DNA from: Comamonas terrigena NBRC 13299
GTDB lineage: Bacteria; Pseudomonadota; Gammaproteobacteria; Burkholderiales; Burkholderiaceae_C
Assembly: GCF_006740045.1 (NCBI RefSeq)
Contig: NZ_AP019749.1
Location: 1,011,001 to 1,075,000, forward strand
DNA length: 64,000 bases
Direction of reading: 5' to 3'
Under the pieces are notes generated by a model. It was not told the origin of the DNA. It made no database searches and saw only the letters and a list, made by a program, of their open reading frames with translations. The position numbers were made by a program, and so were the translations under genes. Every line of letters begins with the position of its first letter. Positions within the stretch are counted from its first letter, which is position 1. This document shows positions 1 to 8,325 of this stretch, in pieces.

Positions 1-5
1 CTCCC

Positions 6-824
6 ATGTGGAGCTTTTTTATTGAGTCACGAAAAATGAAAATATCTGACTACTCTGTTCAAAAGATTGGGGAGTTCATTGCTGGTGATCCAGAGGGCTG
101 GCCCTATCGTCGGGGCGTTGATCTTGTTGATTTTTTCAACAAACAAGGTTTTAGAGATGTTTACGATGAAGGGTTTCCTACTAGGCGAGTTTTTGCCCAA
201 GAGAAGGTTGCAGCTTTAAATGGCAAGCCGAAGCTGAAAGATGTATTCAGAGAAATGCTTGACCCACGTTTGTGGATTGAGATAAACGGGCACACCGTTG
301 AAGCTTGTGCGACTCAAATCAATGAGATCCTGCGGTATGACGGCTATGAAATGGTCAGGGATGGAAACTTCTACAAATTAAGAGAACTTGCTGGTGCGGT
401 CATTGAAGAGCAGATTCAGAAGTGCAAGGAAAAAATAGAAGGTGGTGATTACTCTGGAGCCATCACCAATGCCAGAAGTCTGGTTGAGGCAGTTTGCGTT
501 AAGATTGAAGCTGACCTAGATACAAATGCTCAAGGTAATGATGGTGATTTAGTGAAGCTCTTCAATAGAGTCAGAAAACTGCTAAACCTAGATCCCAGTA
601 GGCAAGACATTTCAGACTCGCTCAAGCAAGTCCTGGCAGGTTTGTCCAACATCATAAATGGGCTTGCAGCAATGAGAAACAAAATGTCTGATGCTCATGG
701 GGTGGCCTACAAACCAAGTAGACATCATGCAAAGCTGGCCGTGAACTCAGCTAAGACTCTGGCTGACTTTTTGTTTGATACGATGAACTATCAGATAGAA
801 AAGGGCGGCTTGAAGAAAAAATAG
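6..824 (+). CDS. Abortive infection (Abi_C) family protein
   Basis: A 272-residue protein whose C-terminal half (about residues 130-262) matches the abortive-infection C-terminal domain: a helical stretch with SLVEAVCVKIEAD, LKQVLAGLSNIINGLAAMRN and the closing segment MSDAHGVAYKPSRHHAKL. The N-terminal part (about 12-100) looks like a separate small globular domain. Abi_C proteins are associated with phage exclusion, but the biochemical activity is not known; a defence role here is inference. Codon use is strongly AT-rich compared with the genes after 3300, indicating acquisition. The first ATG lies five bases from the window edge and the frame is open upstream, so the true start may be outside; the ATG at 36 is an alternative. 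Neither has a clear ribosome binding site. Confidence 0.72.
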   Translation: MWSFFIESRKMKISDYSVQKIGEFIAGDPEGWPYRRGVDLVDFFNKQGFRDVYDEGFPTRRVFAQEKVAALNGKPKLKDVFREMLDPRLWIEINGHTVEACATQINEILRYDGYEMVRDGNFYKLRELAGAVIEEQIQKCKEKIEGGDYSGAITNARSLVEAVCVKIEADLDTNAQGNDGDLVKLFNRVRKLLNLDPSRQDISDSLKQVLAGLSNIINGLAAMRNKMSDAHGVAYKPSRHHAKLAVNSAKTLADFLFDTMNYQIEKGGLKKK

Positions 825-862
825 CACTTTCATGTGGTGCTGCTTAAGACAGTGAAATTCAT

Positions 863-1170
863 ATGAATTAAACTACTGACAAACCAATCAAACGGTTCGT
901 GTTTGGACTGCACGAAAACGAAACAGGTCTAGAGGTCATTGCTGTAGTCTTCAATGATGAAGCAATGAGAAGATTCCTCTGACTGTTGAGAGTCTTACTT
1001 GGGCTGCTGGACTGGTGAGGACTCAAGGTGTGAAGGTCAATAGCCTGAATCGTTTAAACATGGCACATCAGATGATTTGGGATGTGCTTCTTCAATCCAA
1101 GGAAAGCCAGCAGTTTCTTGGTAAGTTGGTTTATCAGGCCAAACGAGAAGTTCAGCATAAGAACCAATAA
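863..1170 (+). pseudogene. Frameshifted orphan gene remnant
   Basis: ATG at 863 is followed by a TAA as third codon (one base from AAA). Reading on in the same frame gives a coherent stretch (KRFVFGLHENETGLEVIAVV) that ends at TGA 980-982. A second coherent stretch one frame over (VESLTWAAGLVRTQGVKV, then MAHQMIWDVLLQSKESQQFL) runs from about 957 to the TAA at 1168-1170, directly before a terminator hairpin. The two pieces look like one gene of about 100 codons with a premature stop and a frameshift near 970-980. I do not recognise the family. AT-rich like its neighbours. Confidence 0.45.
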
Positions 1171-1189
1171 GCACCTACGGGTGTTTTTT
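1171..1189 (+). terminator. Short hairpin terminator
   Basis: CACC / GGTG stem with a tacg loop followed by a run of six T, directly after the stop of the broken gene ending at 1170. Short stem, so efficiency is uncertain. Confidence 0.5.
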
Positions 1190-1256
1190 CATGGGCCTGC
1201 TACCATTGACTTCTACTATCAATTTTGTATGTTGTTCTTAGAAAGAAGAATGACAT

Positions 1257-1574
1257 ATGAAGTGGATGGGAAAGATTTTGAGCATATTTAACTGCTGGAG
1301 AAAAGTTGTGACCCTTCCAATTAAAGATGGCTGCTTGGACGAAGATAAAATATCTACAATCTATGTTGTGGTAGATGAAAATGACGAACCGCTGTATGTG
1401 GTAGCTTTGACATCTAGTGGACCTATCATTGAAGCAGCATCGCCTAAATTTCTTGAGTTGTTAAAGACGTATAGGAAAGAAATTATCTACTACTCGCTTC
1501 TTGATTTTGTTCTTTACTTCCACCATGCAACAGCTTTAGAGCATTTGAAGCGTAAAATAAGATACAGCATTTGA
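1257..1574 (+). CDS. Small hypothetical protein in AT-rich island
   Basis: A 105-residue protein that I do not recognise. The ATG at 1257 has a purine-rich agaaagaag upstream as ribosome binding site, and a good rho-independent terminator follows the stop. It has an acidic middle region with an extended beta-like stretch (ISTIYVVVDENDEPLYVVAL) and a helical, tyrosine-rich C-terminus (YRKEIIYYSLLDFVLYFHH). No signal peptide. AT-rich codon use like the flanking genes; likely part of the same acquired patch. Confidence 0.55.
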   Translation: MKWMGKILSIFNCWRKVVTLPIKDGCLDEDKISTIYVVVDENDEPLYVVALTSSGPIIEAASPKFLELLKTYRKEIIYYSLLDFVLYFHHATALEHLKRKIRYSI

Positions 1575-1583
1575 GATTCCAAG

Positions 1584-1607
1584 AAAGCACTTTCGGGTGC
1601 TTTTTTT
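1584..1607 (+). terminator. Rho-independent terminator
   Basis: Perfect seven-base stem AAAGCAC / GTGCTTT with a six-base loop, then seven T. Lies ten bases after the stop of the preceding small gene. Confidence 0.75.
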
Positions 1608-1664
1608 ATTGATCGTTGACTTCCTTTTTCGATTTCTTATGATTTGATGAAAAGGGAAGGCATC

Positions 1665-2231
1665 ATGAAAACAAAAATTATTGCAGCACTATTGGCTTTA
1701 ACTGCTGCTCAAGAAATTGCTGGCACAGCCATAGTGGGAAATAAAGCCTCCGCAACCTTGGCCTCTAGTTGCCAAATTACGGCCCAAAGTGTCAATTTTG
1801 GTCAAATCATTCTTACATCTGCTGGGAGTCCAAAAAGTGCCACTTCCAATATGACGATGTATTGCACAAAAGGGGCTCAATATACAGTCATGCTTAATTA
1901 TGGGTATGTGACTAGCACCATGTTGAATAAGGCTGTAGTGGGTGATTATTATAATTTTGTAAATGGAGTCAATGTCGCTTGGGCCGGTTGGTTAAATCCA
2001 TCCAATCCACCTTCTGGTTATGTCTATGACCCAACAGGAAAGACTACCAATTTTTACCTTGTTTCTGACTATGGAACTATGCAAGGAGCAACAAAGGGGG
2101 ATGACATCAGCCACAAGATTACTGTTCCAAACAACGAAAGTTCTTATTGGAGTGGCAATGCTTCTGGCCATACTTATGTAGATTCTGGAACAGGAGCCAT
2201 CCAGAAGGCGCTGTTGCATAACTCATCCTGA
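1665..2231 (+). pseudogene. Spore coat U / secreted pilin-like protein, 3' end removed by IS
   Basis: The ATG at 1665 has the site aagggaagg five bases upstream. The product begins with a signal peptide (MKTKIIAALLALTAA onward, cleavage near ASA-T) and continues with the SCPU/fimbrial pattern: SCQITAQSVNFGQI, a SPKSATSNMTMYCTKG segment with a second cysteine, and GHTYVDSGTGAIQ. That last block normally precedes about 35-45 further residues ending in a TVTVTY-like strand. Here the native sequence stops at 2206, and codons 181 onward (KALLHNSS) are read from the end of the insertion sequence. SCPU proteins are secreted subunits of chaperone-usher fibres; no usher or chaperone gene is present. 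The truncated product is presumably non-functional. Confidence 0.8.
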
Positions 2232-3257
2232 GACAGAGTCCCCCCTTACCCCAGGCGCAGTTATGCCACGCGCACAGTCTCAGGCGTTCCCAGGCGGGTA
2301 AACTTGTTGAGGATGGATGCACGAACCTGCAGCTCCGTGACCTGCCGATCGAAGTCTCGTGTCATCACCCGCTCGCCCAGCTGCTTGAAGCAACCCATCT
2401 TGGTCTCCACCAGGCTGCGGCGGTGGTAACCGCTCCATTTCTTCCAGATCGTGCGCCCGAGCTTGCGCGTCGTTCTCAGGATCTCGTTGCGTGCCTGTAA
2501 TCCCGCTCTGGCATCGGTCCACGGCTTCGCATTGCGGCTAGTCGGGATGATCGCTGCGGCTTGCCGCCCGGCGATGGCCTCGTGGCAAGCTTTGGTGTCA
2601 TAGGCGCCATCTGCACTCACCGAGCACATGGGCTCGTCAGGTGGTATCTGGGCGAGTAATTCCGGCAGCATGGGCGCATAGCCAATGGCGTTGTCCGTGA
2701 TTTCGATGGCACGGATCTCCAAAGTCTGCGCGTCAATGCCCAGATCAACCTTGCGCCACTGGCGCCGGTAGTCGGCGCCGTGCTTCTTGGTCTTCCACTC
2801 ACCTTCACCCAGCATCTTCACGCCGGTGCTGTCGATCAGTAGGTGCAGGCCGGCATTGTTTAGTTGTGCGGTGATGGTCACGCTCAAGGTCTTCTGGCGC
2901 CGCCACAGGGTGCTGTAGCCGGGCACAGCCCAATCGAGCTTGGCGAGCTGCAGGAGACTTTCTGCCAAACCTGTCGTCTGGCGCAGCCCCAGACCGAACA
3001 TGCACTTGAGCGTTAGGCAGAACTGGATCGCCGCGTAGCTGAATACCGCCGGCCGCCCGGTCCTGCCACTCGTTGGAGCCTGCCATTGAAGGTCTGCGTC
3101 AAGCCACACCATCAGGGAGCCTCGGCGTTTGAGGGCTGCGTTGTACTCGGTCCAGTTTGTCGTGCGGTACTTCGCCCGCGGTGGCTTGCTCATGTATGAT
3201 GCCTACCAAGTTGCAGGGCCTCGCCTGTATGCCTCGGCCGACTTATGCAACAACGCC
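2207..3257 (-). mobile_element. IS5-family (IS903-type) insertion sequence
   Basis: A 1051-bp element with imperfect terminal inverted repeats. The left end reads GGCGCTGTTGCATAACTC and the right end, reverse-complemented, GGCGTTGTTGCATAAGTC (16 of 18 identical, resembling IS903-type ends). It contains one transposase gene on the minus strand. The nine bases outside each end (catccagaa and catcaaaag) agree at only six positions, so there is no intact target duplication. The flanking genes are unrelated fragments. Confidence 0.85.
2261..3193 (-). CDS. IS5-family transposase (DDE)
   Basis: A 310-residue transposase that appears full length and intact. The DDE catalytic triad is visible: Asp in LLIDSTGVKM, Asp in SADGAYDTKA and Glu in RSLVETKMGCFKQLGERV. 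The N-terminal DUF4096-like region begins KYRTTNWTEYNAAL and contains the GRPAVFSYAAIQFCLTLK block. The length fits the IS903 group (about 305-310 residues). It catalyses cut-and-paste movement of the 1.05-kb element whose inverted repeats flank it. Confidence 0.93.
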   Translation of the reverse strand: MSKPPRAKYRTTNWTEYNAALKRRGSLMVWLDADLQWQAPTSGRTGRPAVFSYAAIQFCLTLKCMFGLGLRQTTGLAESLLQLAKLDWAVPGYSTLWRRQKTLSVTITAQLNNAGLHLLIDSTGVKMLGEGEWKTKKHGADYRRQWRKVDLGIDAQTLEIRAIEITDNAIGYAPMLPELLAQIPPDEPMCSVSADGAYDTKACHEAIAGRQAAAIIPTSRNAKPWTDARAGLQARNEILRTTRKLGRTIWKKWSGYHRRSLVETKMGCFKQLGERVMTRDFDRQVTELQVRASILNKFTRLGTPETVRVA

Positions 3258-3332
3258 CATCAAAAGCGGTGTTTTGTGCAAAAACTTCGCCTTCATCCAC
3301 GCCAACCTGTTGATCAACGTACTGTACGGGTC
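3258..3332. other. Unassigned junction segment between IS and rarA fragment
   Basis: About 75 bp outside the right inverted repeat and before the first codon that can be matched to RarA (the Phe codon at 3333). It belongs neither to the IS nor to rarA, and does not continue the pilin gene on the other side. In one frame it reads [19 protein letters not shown], which I cannot place. It is probably a remnant of an intermediate element or rearrangement. Confidence 0.5.
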
Positions 3333-4352
3333 TTCAACAAAAGCCAGCAGGATGCCTTCCTGCCGCACGTGGAAAGCGGGCTGTTCACCTTCATCGGCGC
3401 CACCACCGAGAACCCTTCGTTCGAGGTGAACTCTGCCCTGCTGTCGCGCGCGGCCGTCTATGTGCTGCAGAGTCTGACGGCCGAGGATTTGCAGCGCATC
3501 GTGGCCAAGGCGCAGGCACTGGGCGCCGTGCCGCCGATCGAGGAAGATGCGCTGGAGCGCCTGATTGCCTATGCCGACGGCGATGCGCGGCGCCTGCTGA
3601 ACACGCTGGAGACGCTGTCCATCACGGCCGAGCAGGCGAAGGTGGAGGTGATCACCGATGTCTGGCTGCTGCAGGTGCTGGGCGAGCGCATGCGCCGCTA
3701 CGACAAGGGGGGCGAGCAGTTCTACGACACCATCAGTGCGCTGCACAAGTCAGCGCGCGGCTCCGACCCGGATGCGGCCCTGTACTGGCTGGTGCGCATG
3801 CTCGACGGCGGCGCAGACCCGCGCTACATGGCGCGGCGGCTGATCCGCATGGCCTGGGAAGACATCGGCCTGGCCGATCCGCGCGCCATGCAGATCACCA
3901 ACGAGGCGGCACAGACCTATGAGCGGCTGGGCAGCCCCGAAGGTGAGCTGGCGCTGGCCCAGGCTGTGCTCTATCTGGCCGTGGCCCCCAAGAGCAATGC
4001 CGGCTACAACGCCTACAACCAGATGCGCGCGTTGGTGAAGAGCGACAGCACCCGCCCGGTGCCCATGCACCTGCGCAATGCCCCGACCCGGATGATGAAG
4101 GACATGGACTGGGGCAAGGGCTACCGCTACGCCCATGACGAGGAGGGCGCGTTTGCCGCCGGCGAGCGCTACTTTCCCGATGGCATGGACGAGCAGCGCC
4201 TGTACCAGCCCGTGCCGCGCGGCCTGGAAATCAAGATCGGCGACAAGCTGGCCCAGCTGCGCGCGCTGAATGCGGCGGCCCGAGAGGCGGCAGAGCCCGG
4301 CGTGGACCCGCAACCGTCTGCGCCAGGCGACACAGGGTCCGTCCCAGGCTGA
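3333..4352 (+). pseudogene. rarA: rarA (mgsA) replication-associated recombination ATPase, 5' truncated
   Basis: RarA is an AAA+ clamp-loader-like ATPase acting at stalled forks. Family identity starts abruptly with [20 protein letters not shown] just after Walker B (DEVHRFNK in intact proteins). It continues through the sensor-1 region [12 protein letters not shown], the arginine-finger region [11 protein letters not shown], the sensor-2 segment DGDARRLLNTLE and the tetramerisation C-terminus (MRYDKGGEQFYDTISALHKS, ASDP-type blocks), to a normal end. Roughly the first 110-120 residues, with Walker A and most of Walker B, are missing. A run-through frame starts upstream at 3129, inside the IS, but its N-terminus is IS sequence. 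The product cannot bind ATP normally, so I call it a pseudogene. Confidence 0.85.
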
Positions 4353-4733
4353 CAGGCGGCTGAAGACTTGGTGCCTGCGGGTTGTCCCTGAGCCCGCGTG
4401 TGGTGCGCAGGTGTGCACGCTGCTGGTGCGTCGTTTATTGATGCGTGGCAGGCATTAATTGCTGCGAAGCAACAAACACTTTCATTGCATGCTGTGCATG
4501 GATGGGCGGCCTTGCACGCCTGCTGTCCCGGCACGGCGGTGCACCGCAATGGCAAGGGTAACCCCCATTTTGGGGAGCTGACCAAGTCCATAACGTGCTG
4601 CCATTGCTTTTTCCGGCAGCCCGCCCGAAATCTTTCTGGCGGGTTTTTTGCTACTGGAAAAAGGCGTGCGCGGGGCTGGGTGGACCAACGGGTGGTTTGT
4701 CTGGAAACCTGCCACCTTGAAGGGAAGCGACAT
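4353..4733. other. Intergenic region upstream of livH
   Basis: 381 bp without a convincing gene. It holds a small TTGCT/AGCAA hairpin near 4458, a strong terminator at 4619-4649 and the livH ribosome binding site. Any liv promoter must lie here, probably downstream of the terminator, but I cannot identify -35/-10 elements with confidence. Confidence 0.5.
4619..4649 (+). terminator. Rho-independent terminator
   Basis: GC-rich stem CCCGCC / GGCGGG with a twelve-base loop, followed by TTTTTT. It insulates the liv operon from transcription coming from the rarA side. Confidence 0.75.
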
Positions 4734-5663
4734 ATGGATATCTTGCTGCAGCAGATCATCAATGGTCTGGTCCTCGGCAGCATGTACGCCTTGATAGCCC
4801 TGGGCTACACCATGGTGTACGGCATCATTCAGCTCATCAACTTTGCCCACGGCGAAGTGCTGATGGTGGGCGCGTTGACGAGTTGGAGTTGTATCGGCCT
4901 GATGCAGGAGGCCATGCCCGGCGCACCGGGCTGGGTGATCCTGCTGCTGGCCACGGTCATCGCCTGCGTGGTGGCGGCCTGCCTGAACTTTTGTATCGAA
5001 AAGATCGCTTACCGCCCGCTGCGCAACAGCCCGCGTCTGGCGCCACTGATCACCGCCATCGGCGTGTCCATCCTGCTGCAGGCTCTGGCCATGATCATCT
5101 GGAAGCCCAATCCCAAGGCCTACCCGGTGTTGCTGTCGCCCGATCCCTATGAGATCGCCGGTGCCGTGATCACGCCCACGCAGATACTGATCCTTGCCGT
5201 GACGGCCGTGTCCCTGGCCACGCTGGTCTACCTGGTCAACTACACCCGCCTGGGCCGCGCCATGCGCGCCACGGCCGAGAATCCGCGCGTCGCGGCCCTG
5301 ATGGGCGTGCGCCCGGACATGGTGATTTCCGCCACCTTCATCATCGGTGCCGTGCTGGCGGCCATCGCCGGCATCATGTGGGCCTCCAACTACGGCACGG
5401 TGCAGCACACCATGGGCTTCCTGCCCGGTCTGAAGGCCTTCACGGCGGCGGTGTTCGGCGGCATCGGCAACCTGGCCGGCGCCGTGATCGGCGGCATCCT
5501 GCTGGGCCTGATCGAATCCATCGGCTCGGGCTACATCGGCCAGCTCACCGGCGGTGTGCTGGGCAGCCACTACACCGACATTTTTGCGTTCATCGTGCTG
5601 ATCATCATTCTGACCCTGCGCCCTTCGGGCCTGATGGGTGAGCGTGTGGCGGACCGCGCATAA
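4734..5663 (+). CDS. livH: Branched-chain amino acid ABC transporter permease LivH
   Basis: A 309-residue inner-membrane permease of the high-affinity branched-chain amino acid/amide ABC system. The start MDILLQQIINGLVLGSMYAL is typical for LivH and is preceded by aagggaag seven bases upstream; longer readings to 4398 lack family similarity. About eight hydrophobic segments and the EAA-like cytoplasmic loop (RAMRATAENPRVAALMGVRP) are visible. First gene of the livHMGF operon, 15 bp before livM. No periplasmic binding-protein gene (livK) accompanies it in this window. Confidence 0.93.
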   Translation: MDILLQQIINGLVLGSMYALIALGYTMVYGIIQLINFAHGEVLMVGALTSWSCIGLMQEAMPGAPGWVILLLATVIACVVAACLNFCIEKIAYRPLRNSPRLAPLITAIGVSILLQALAMIIWKPNPKAYPVLLSPDPYEIAGAVITPTQILILAVTAVSLATLVYLVNYTRLGRAMRATAENPRVAALMGVRPDMVISATFIIGAVLAAIAGIMWASNYGTVQHTMGFLPGLKAFTAAVFGGIGNLAGAVIGGILLGLIESIGSGYIGQLTGGVLGSHYTDIFAFIVLIIILTLRPSGLMGERVADRA

Positions 5664-5678
5664 GAGAGGGAACGCAAC

Positions 5679-6758
5679 ATGCAATCCAAGAAAACCGTGC
5701 AATGGGCGCTGTGGGGCATTGTGCTGCTGGTGCTGCCCCTGGTGCTGCAGTACTTCGGCAACGCCTGGGTGCGTATCGCCGACCTGGCGCTGCTGTATGT
5801 GATGCTGGCCCTGGGGCTGAACATCGTCGTGGGCTATGCCGGCCTGCTGGACCTGGGCTATGTGGCGTTCTACGCCGTGGGCGCCTATATGTTCGGCCTG
5901 ATGGCGTCGCCCCATCTGTCCGAGACCTTCGGCTGGTTCCAGTCCATGTTCCCGGACGGGCTGCACTCCAGCATCTGGCTGGTGATTCCGCTGGCAGCGC
6001 TGCTGGCGGCCTGTACCGGGGTGCTGCTGGGGATTCCGGTGCTGAAGCTGCGCGGCGACTACCTGGCCATCGTGACGCTGGGTTTCGGTGAAATCATCCG
6101 CATCTTCATGAACAACCTGGACCATCCGGTGAACATCACCAACGGTCCCAAGGGCCTGAGCCAGATCGACTCGATCCAGGTGTTCGGTGTCGACCTGGCC
6201 AAGCGCCAGGAGATTTTCGGTTTCGACATCAGCTCGGTGACCATGTACTACTACCTGTTCCTGGTGCTGGTGCTGATCACGGTGGTGATCTGCTATCGCC
6301 TGCAGGATTCGCGCATCGGCCGCGCCTGGATGGCGATCCGCGAAGACGAGATCGCTGCCAAAGCCATGGGCATCAATGTGCGCAACATGAAGCTGCTGGC
6401 CTTTGGCATGGGCGCCACCTTCGGCGGCGTCTCGGGCGCCATGTTTGCCGGCTTCCAGGGCTTTGTGTCGCCGGAATCCTTCAGCCTGATGGAGTCCGTG
6501 ATGATTGTGGCCATGGTGGTGCTGGGTGGTCTGGGCCATATCCCCGGCGTGATCCTGGGCGCCGTGCTGCTGGCTTCGCTGCCGGAGGTGCTGCGCTATG
6601 TGGCAGGCCCGCTGCAGGAGTTGACCGGCGGCCGCCTGGACGCCGCCATCCTGCGCCAGTTGCTGATCGCACTGGCCATGATCGTCGTGATGCTGTTGCG
6701 TCCGCGCGGCCTGTGGCCGACCCCGGAACACGGCAAGAGCCTGGCGCAAAAGGGATGA
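5679..6758 (+). CDS. livM: Branched-chain amino acid ABC transporter permease LivM
   Basis: 359 residues, polytopic inner-membrane protein forming the translocation channel with LivH. Typical blocks: LGLNIVVGYAGLLDLGYVAFYAVGAY, a periplasmic region, LKLRGDYLAIVTLGFGEI and the EAA-type loop IGRAWMAIREDEIAAKAMGI. gagaggga precedes the ATG. Its TGA (6756-6758) overlaps a possible ATG at 6755, but livG probably starts further on. Confidence 0.93.
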   Translation: MQSKKTVQWALWGIVLLVLPLVLQYFGNAWVRIADLALLYVMLALGLNIVVGYAGLLDLGYVAFYAVGAYMFGLMASPHLSETFGWFQSMFPDGLHSSIWLVIPLAALLAACTGVLLGIPVLKLRGDYLAIVTLGFGEIIRIFMNNLDHPVNITNGPKGLSQIDSIQVFGVDLAKRQEIFGFDISSVTMYYYLFLVLVLITVVICYRLQDSRIGRAWMAIREDEIAAKAMGINVRNMKLLAFGMGATFGGVSGAMFAGFQGFVSPESFSLMESVMIVAMVVLGGLGHIPGVILGAVLLASLPEVLRYVAGPLQELTGGRLDAAILRQLLIALAMIVVMLLRPRGLWPTPEHGKSLAQKG

Positions 6759-6781
6759 GCGCCATGCAAGGAGTTGAAGCA

Positions 6782-7582
6782 ATGACAGCCACCACGGCCC
6801 CCGCCGCTGCCGACGCCGATGTGGTGTTGAAGGTCGCGGGCATTTCCAAGCGATTCGGCGGCCTGCAGGCCTTGAGCGATGTCGGCGTGACCATCCGCCG
6901 CGGTCAGGTCTACGGACTGATCGGCCCCAACGGGGCCGGCAAGACCACGTTCTTCAATGTGATCACCGGTCTGTACACGCCGGACAGCGGCAGCTTTTCG
7001 CTGGCGGGTGACCCGTACGAGCCCACGGCCGTGCACAAGGTGGCCAAGGCCGGCATCGCCCGCACCTTCCAGAACATCCGTCTGTTTGCCGAAATGACGG
7101 CCCTGGAGAACGTGATGGTGGGGCGGCATGTGCGCACCCATTCCGGTCTGATCGGCGCCGTGCTGCGCACCCCCGGCTTCAAGGCCGAGGAAGCCGCCAT
7201 CCGCCAGCGTGCCCAGGAGCTGCTGGAGTACGTGGGCATTGCCAAGTACGCCGACTTCAAGGCGCGCACGCTGTCGTACGGCGACCAGCGGCGCCTGGAA
7301 ATCGCCCGCGCACTGGCCACCGACCCACAGCTGATTGCACTGGACGAGCCGGCTGCCGGCATGAATGCCACCGAGAAGGTGCAGCTGCGCGAGCTGATCG
7401 ACCGCATCCGCAAGGACAACCGCACCATCTTGCTGATTGAGCACGATGTGAAGCTGGTGATGGGCCTGTGCGACCGCGTGACGGTGCTGGACTACGGCAA
7501 GCAGATTGCCGAAGGCACGCCGGCCGAAGTGCAGAAGAACGACAAAGTGATCGAGGCCTATCTGGGCACCGGAGGGCATTGA
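6782..7582 (+). CDS. livG: Branched-chain amino acid ABC transporter ATPase LivG
   Basis: 266-residue ATP-binding subunit. Walker A GPNGAGKTT (about residues 48-56), the LivG-typical GIARTFQNIRLFAEMTALEN, signature LSYGDQRRLEIARAL, Walker B LIALDEPAAGMN and the switch His in LLIEHDVKLV. I chose the ATG at 6782 because AAGGAG sits eight bases before it; in-frame ATGs at 6755 and 6764 would add up to nine residues. It energises transport with LivF. Confidence 0.93.
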   Translation: MTATTAPAAADADVVLKVAGISKRFGGLQALSDVGVTIRRGQVYGLIGPNGAGKTTFFNVITGLYTPDSGSFSLAGDPYEPTAVHKVAKAGIARTFQNIRLFAEMTALENVMVGRHVRTHSGLIGAVLRTPGFKAEEAAIRQRAQELLEYVGIAKYADFKARTLSYGDQRRLEIARALATDPQLIALDEPAAGMNATEKVQLRELIDRIRKDNRTILLIEHDVKLVMGLCDRVTVLDYGKQIAEGTPAEVQKNDKVIEAYLGTGGH

Positions 7583-7584
7583 GC

Positions 7585-8325
7585 ATGGCAGAGCAAGCAA
7601 CACAGCGCACCGGGGAGGTGCTGCTGCAGGTCAAGGGCCTGAAGGTGTCCTACGGGGGGATCCAGGCCGTCAAGGGTGTGGACTTCGAGGTGCGGCAGGG
7701 CGAGCTGGTCTCGCTGATCGGCTCCAACGGTGCCGGCAAGACCACCACCATGAAGGCCATCACCCGCACGCTGAATGCCAATGGCGGCGAGATCAGCTAC
7801 CTGGGCAGGAGCGTGCAGGGGCGCGGTGCCTGGGATCTGGTCAAGGAAGGCCTGATCATGGTGCCCGAAGGGCGTGGCGTGTTCGCCCGCATGACCATCA
7901 CGGAAAACCTGCTGATGGGGGCGTATACCAAGAACGACAAGGCGCAGATCGCGGCCGACATCGAGCGCATGTTCGTGCTGTTCCCGCGCCTGAAGGAACG
8001 CCGCGACCAGCTGGCCGGCACCATGTCCGGCGGCGAGCAGCAGATGCTGGCCATGGCGCGCGCGTTGATGGGCCACCCCAAGCTGCTGCTGCTGGACGAG
8101 CCATCCATGGGCCTGTCCCCCATCATGGTGGACAAGATCTTCGAGGTGGTGGCCGATGTGCACGCCCAGGGCATGACCATCGTGCTGGTGGAGCAGAACG
8201 CCAGCCGTGCGCTGGCACTGGCCAACCGTGGCTATGTGATGGAGTCCGGCAACATCACCATGGAAGGCGAGGGCAAGACCCTGCTGGACGACCCGCGCGT
8301 GCGCGCTGCCTACCTGGGCGAGTAA
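7585..8325 (+). CDS. livF: Branched-chain amino acid ABC transporter ATPase LivF
   Basis: 246-residue second ATPase of the system. Walker A GSNGAGKTT (about 46-54), LivF-type LIMVPEGRGVFARMTITENL, signature MSGGEQQMLAMARALM, Walker B LLLLDEPSMGLSP. The ATG begins two bases after the livG stop, with ggaggg upstream. Last gene of the operon; a stem-loop follows. Confidence 0.93.
   Translation: MAEQATQRTGEVLLQVKGLKVSYGGIQAVKGVDFEVRQGELVSLIGSNGAGKTTTMKAITRTLNANGGEISYLGRSVQGRGAWDLVKEGLIMVPEGRGVFARMTITENLLMGAYTKNDKAQIAADIERMFVLFPRLKERRDQLAGTMSGGEQQMLAMARALMGHPKLLLLDEPSMGLSPIMVDKIFEVVADVHAQGMTIVLVEQNASRALALANRGYVMESGNITMEGEGKTLLDDPRVRAAYLGE

Noticed and set aside
1082..1291. 69-codon frame in the AT-rich patch
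   Set aside because: Overlaps the broken gene's second half, a terminator and the start of the next gene; no ribosome binding site.
2198..3266. Nine-base target duplication of the IS
   Set aside because: The flanks catccagaa and catcaaaag share only six of nine positions, mostly the first four; not enough for a duplication, and the flanking genes differ.
3129..3332. Extension of the rarA frame back to an ATG in the IS
   Set aside because: The added 68 residues are translated IS and junction DNA, not RarA. They do not restore the ATP site.
4482..6782. 766-codon minus-strand frame over livH and livM
   Set aside because: His/Gln-rich shadow frame opposite two clear permeases.
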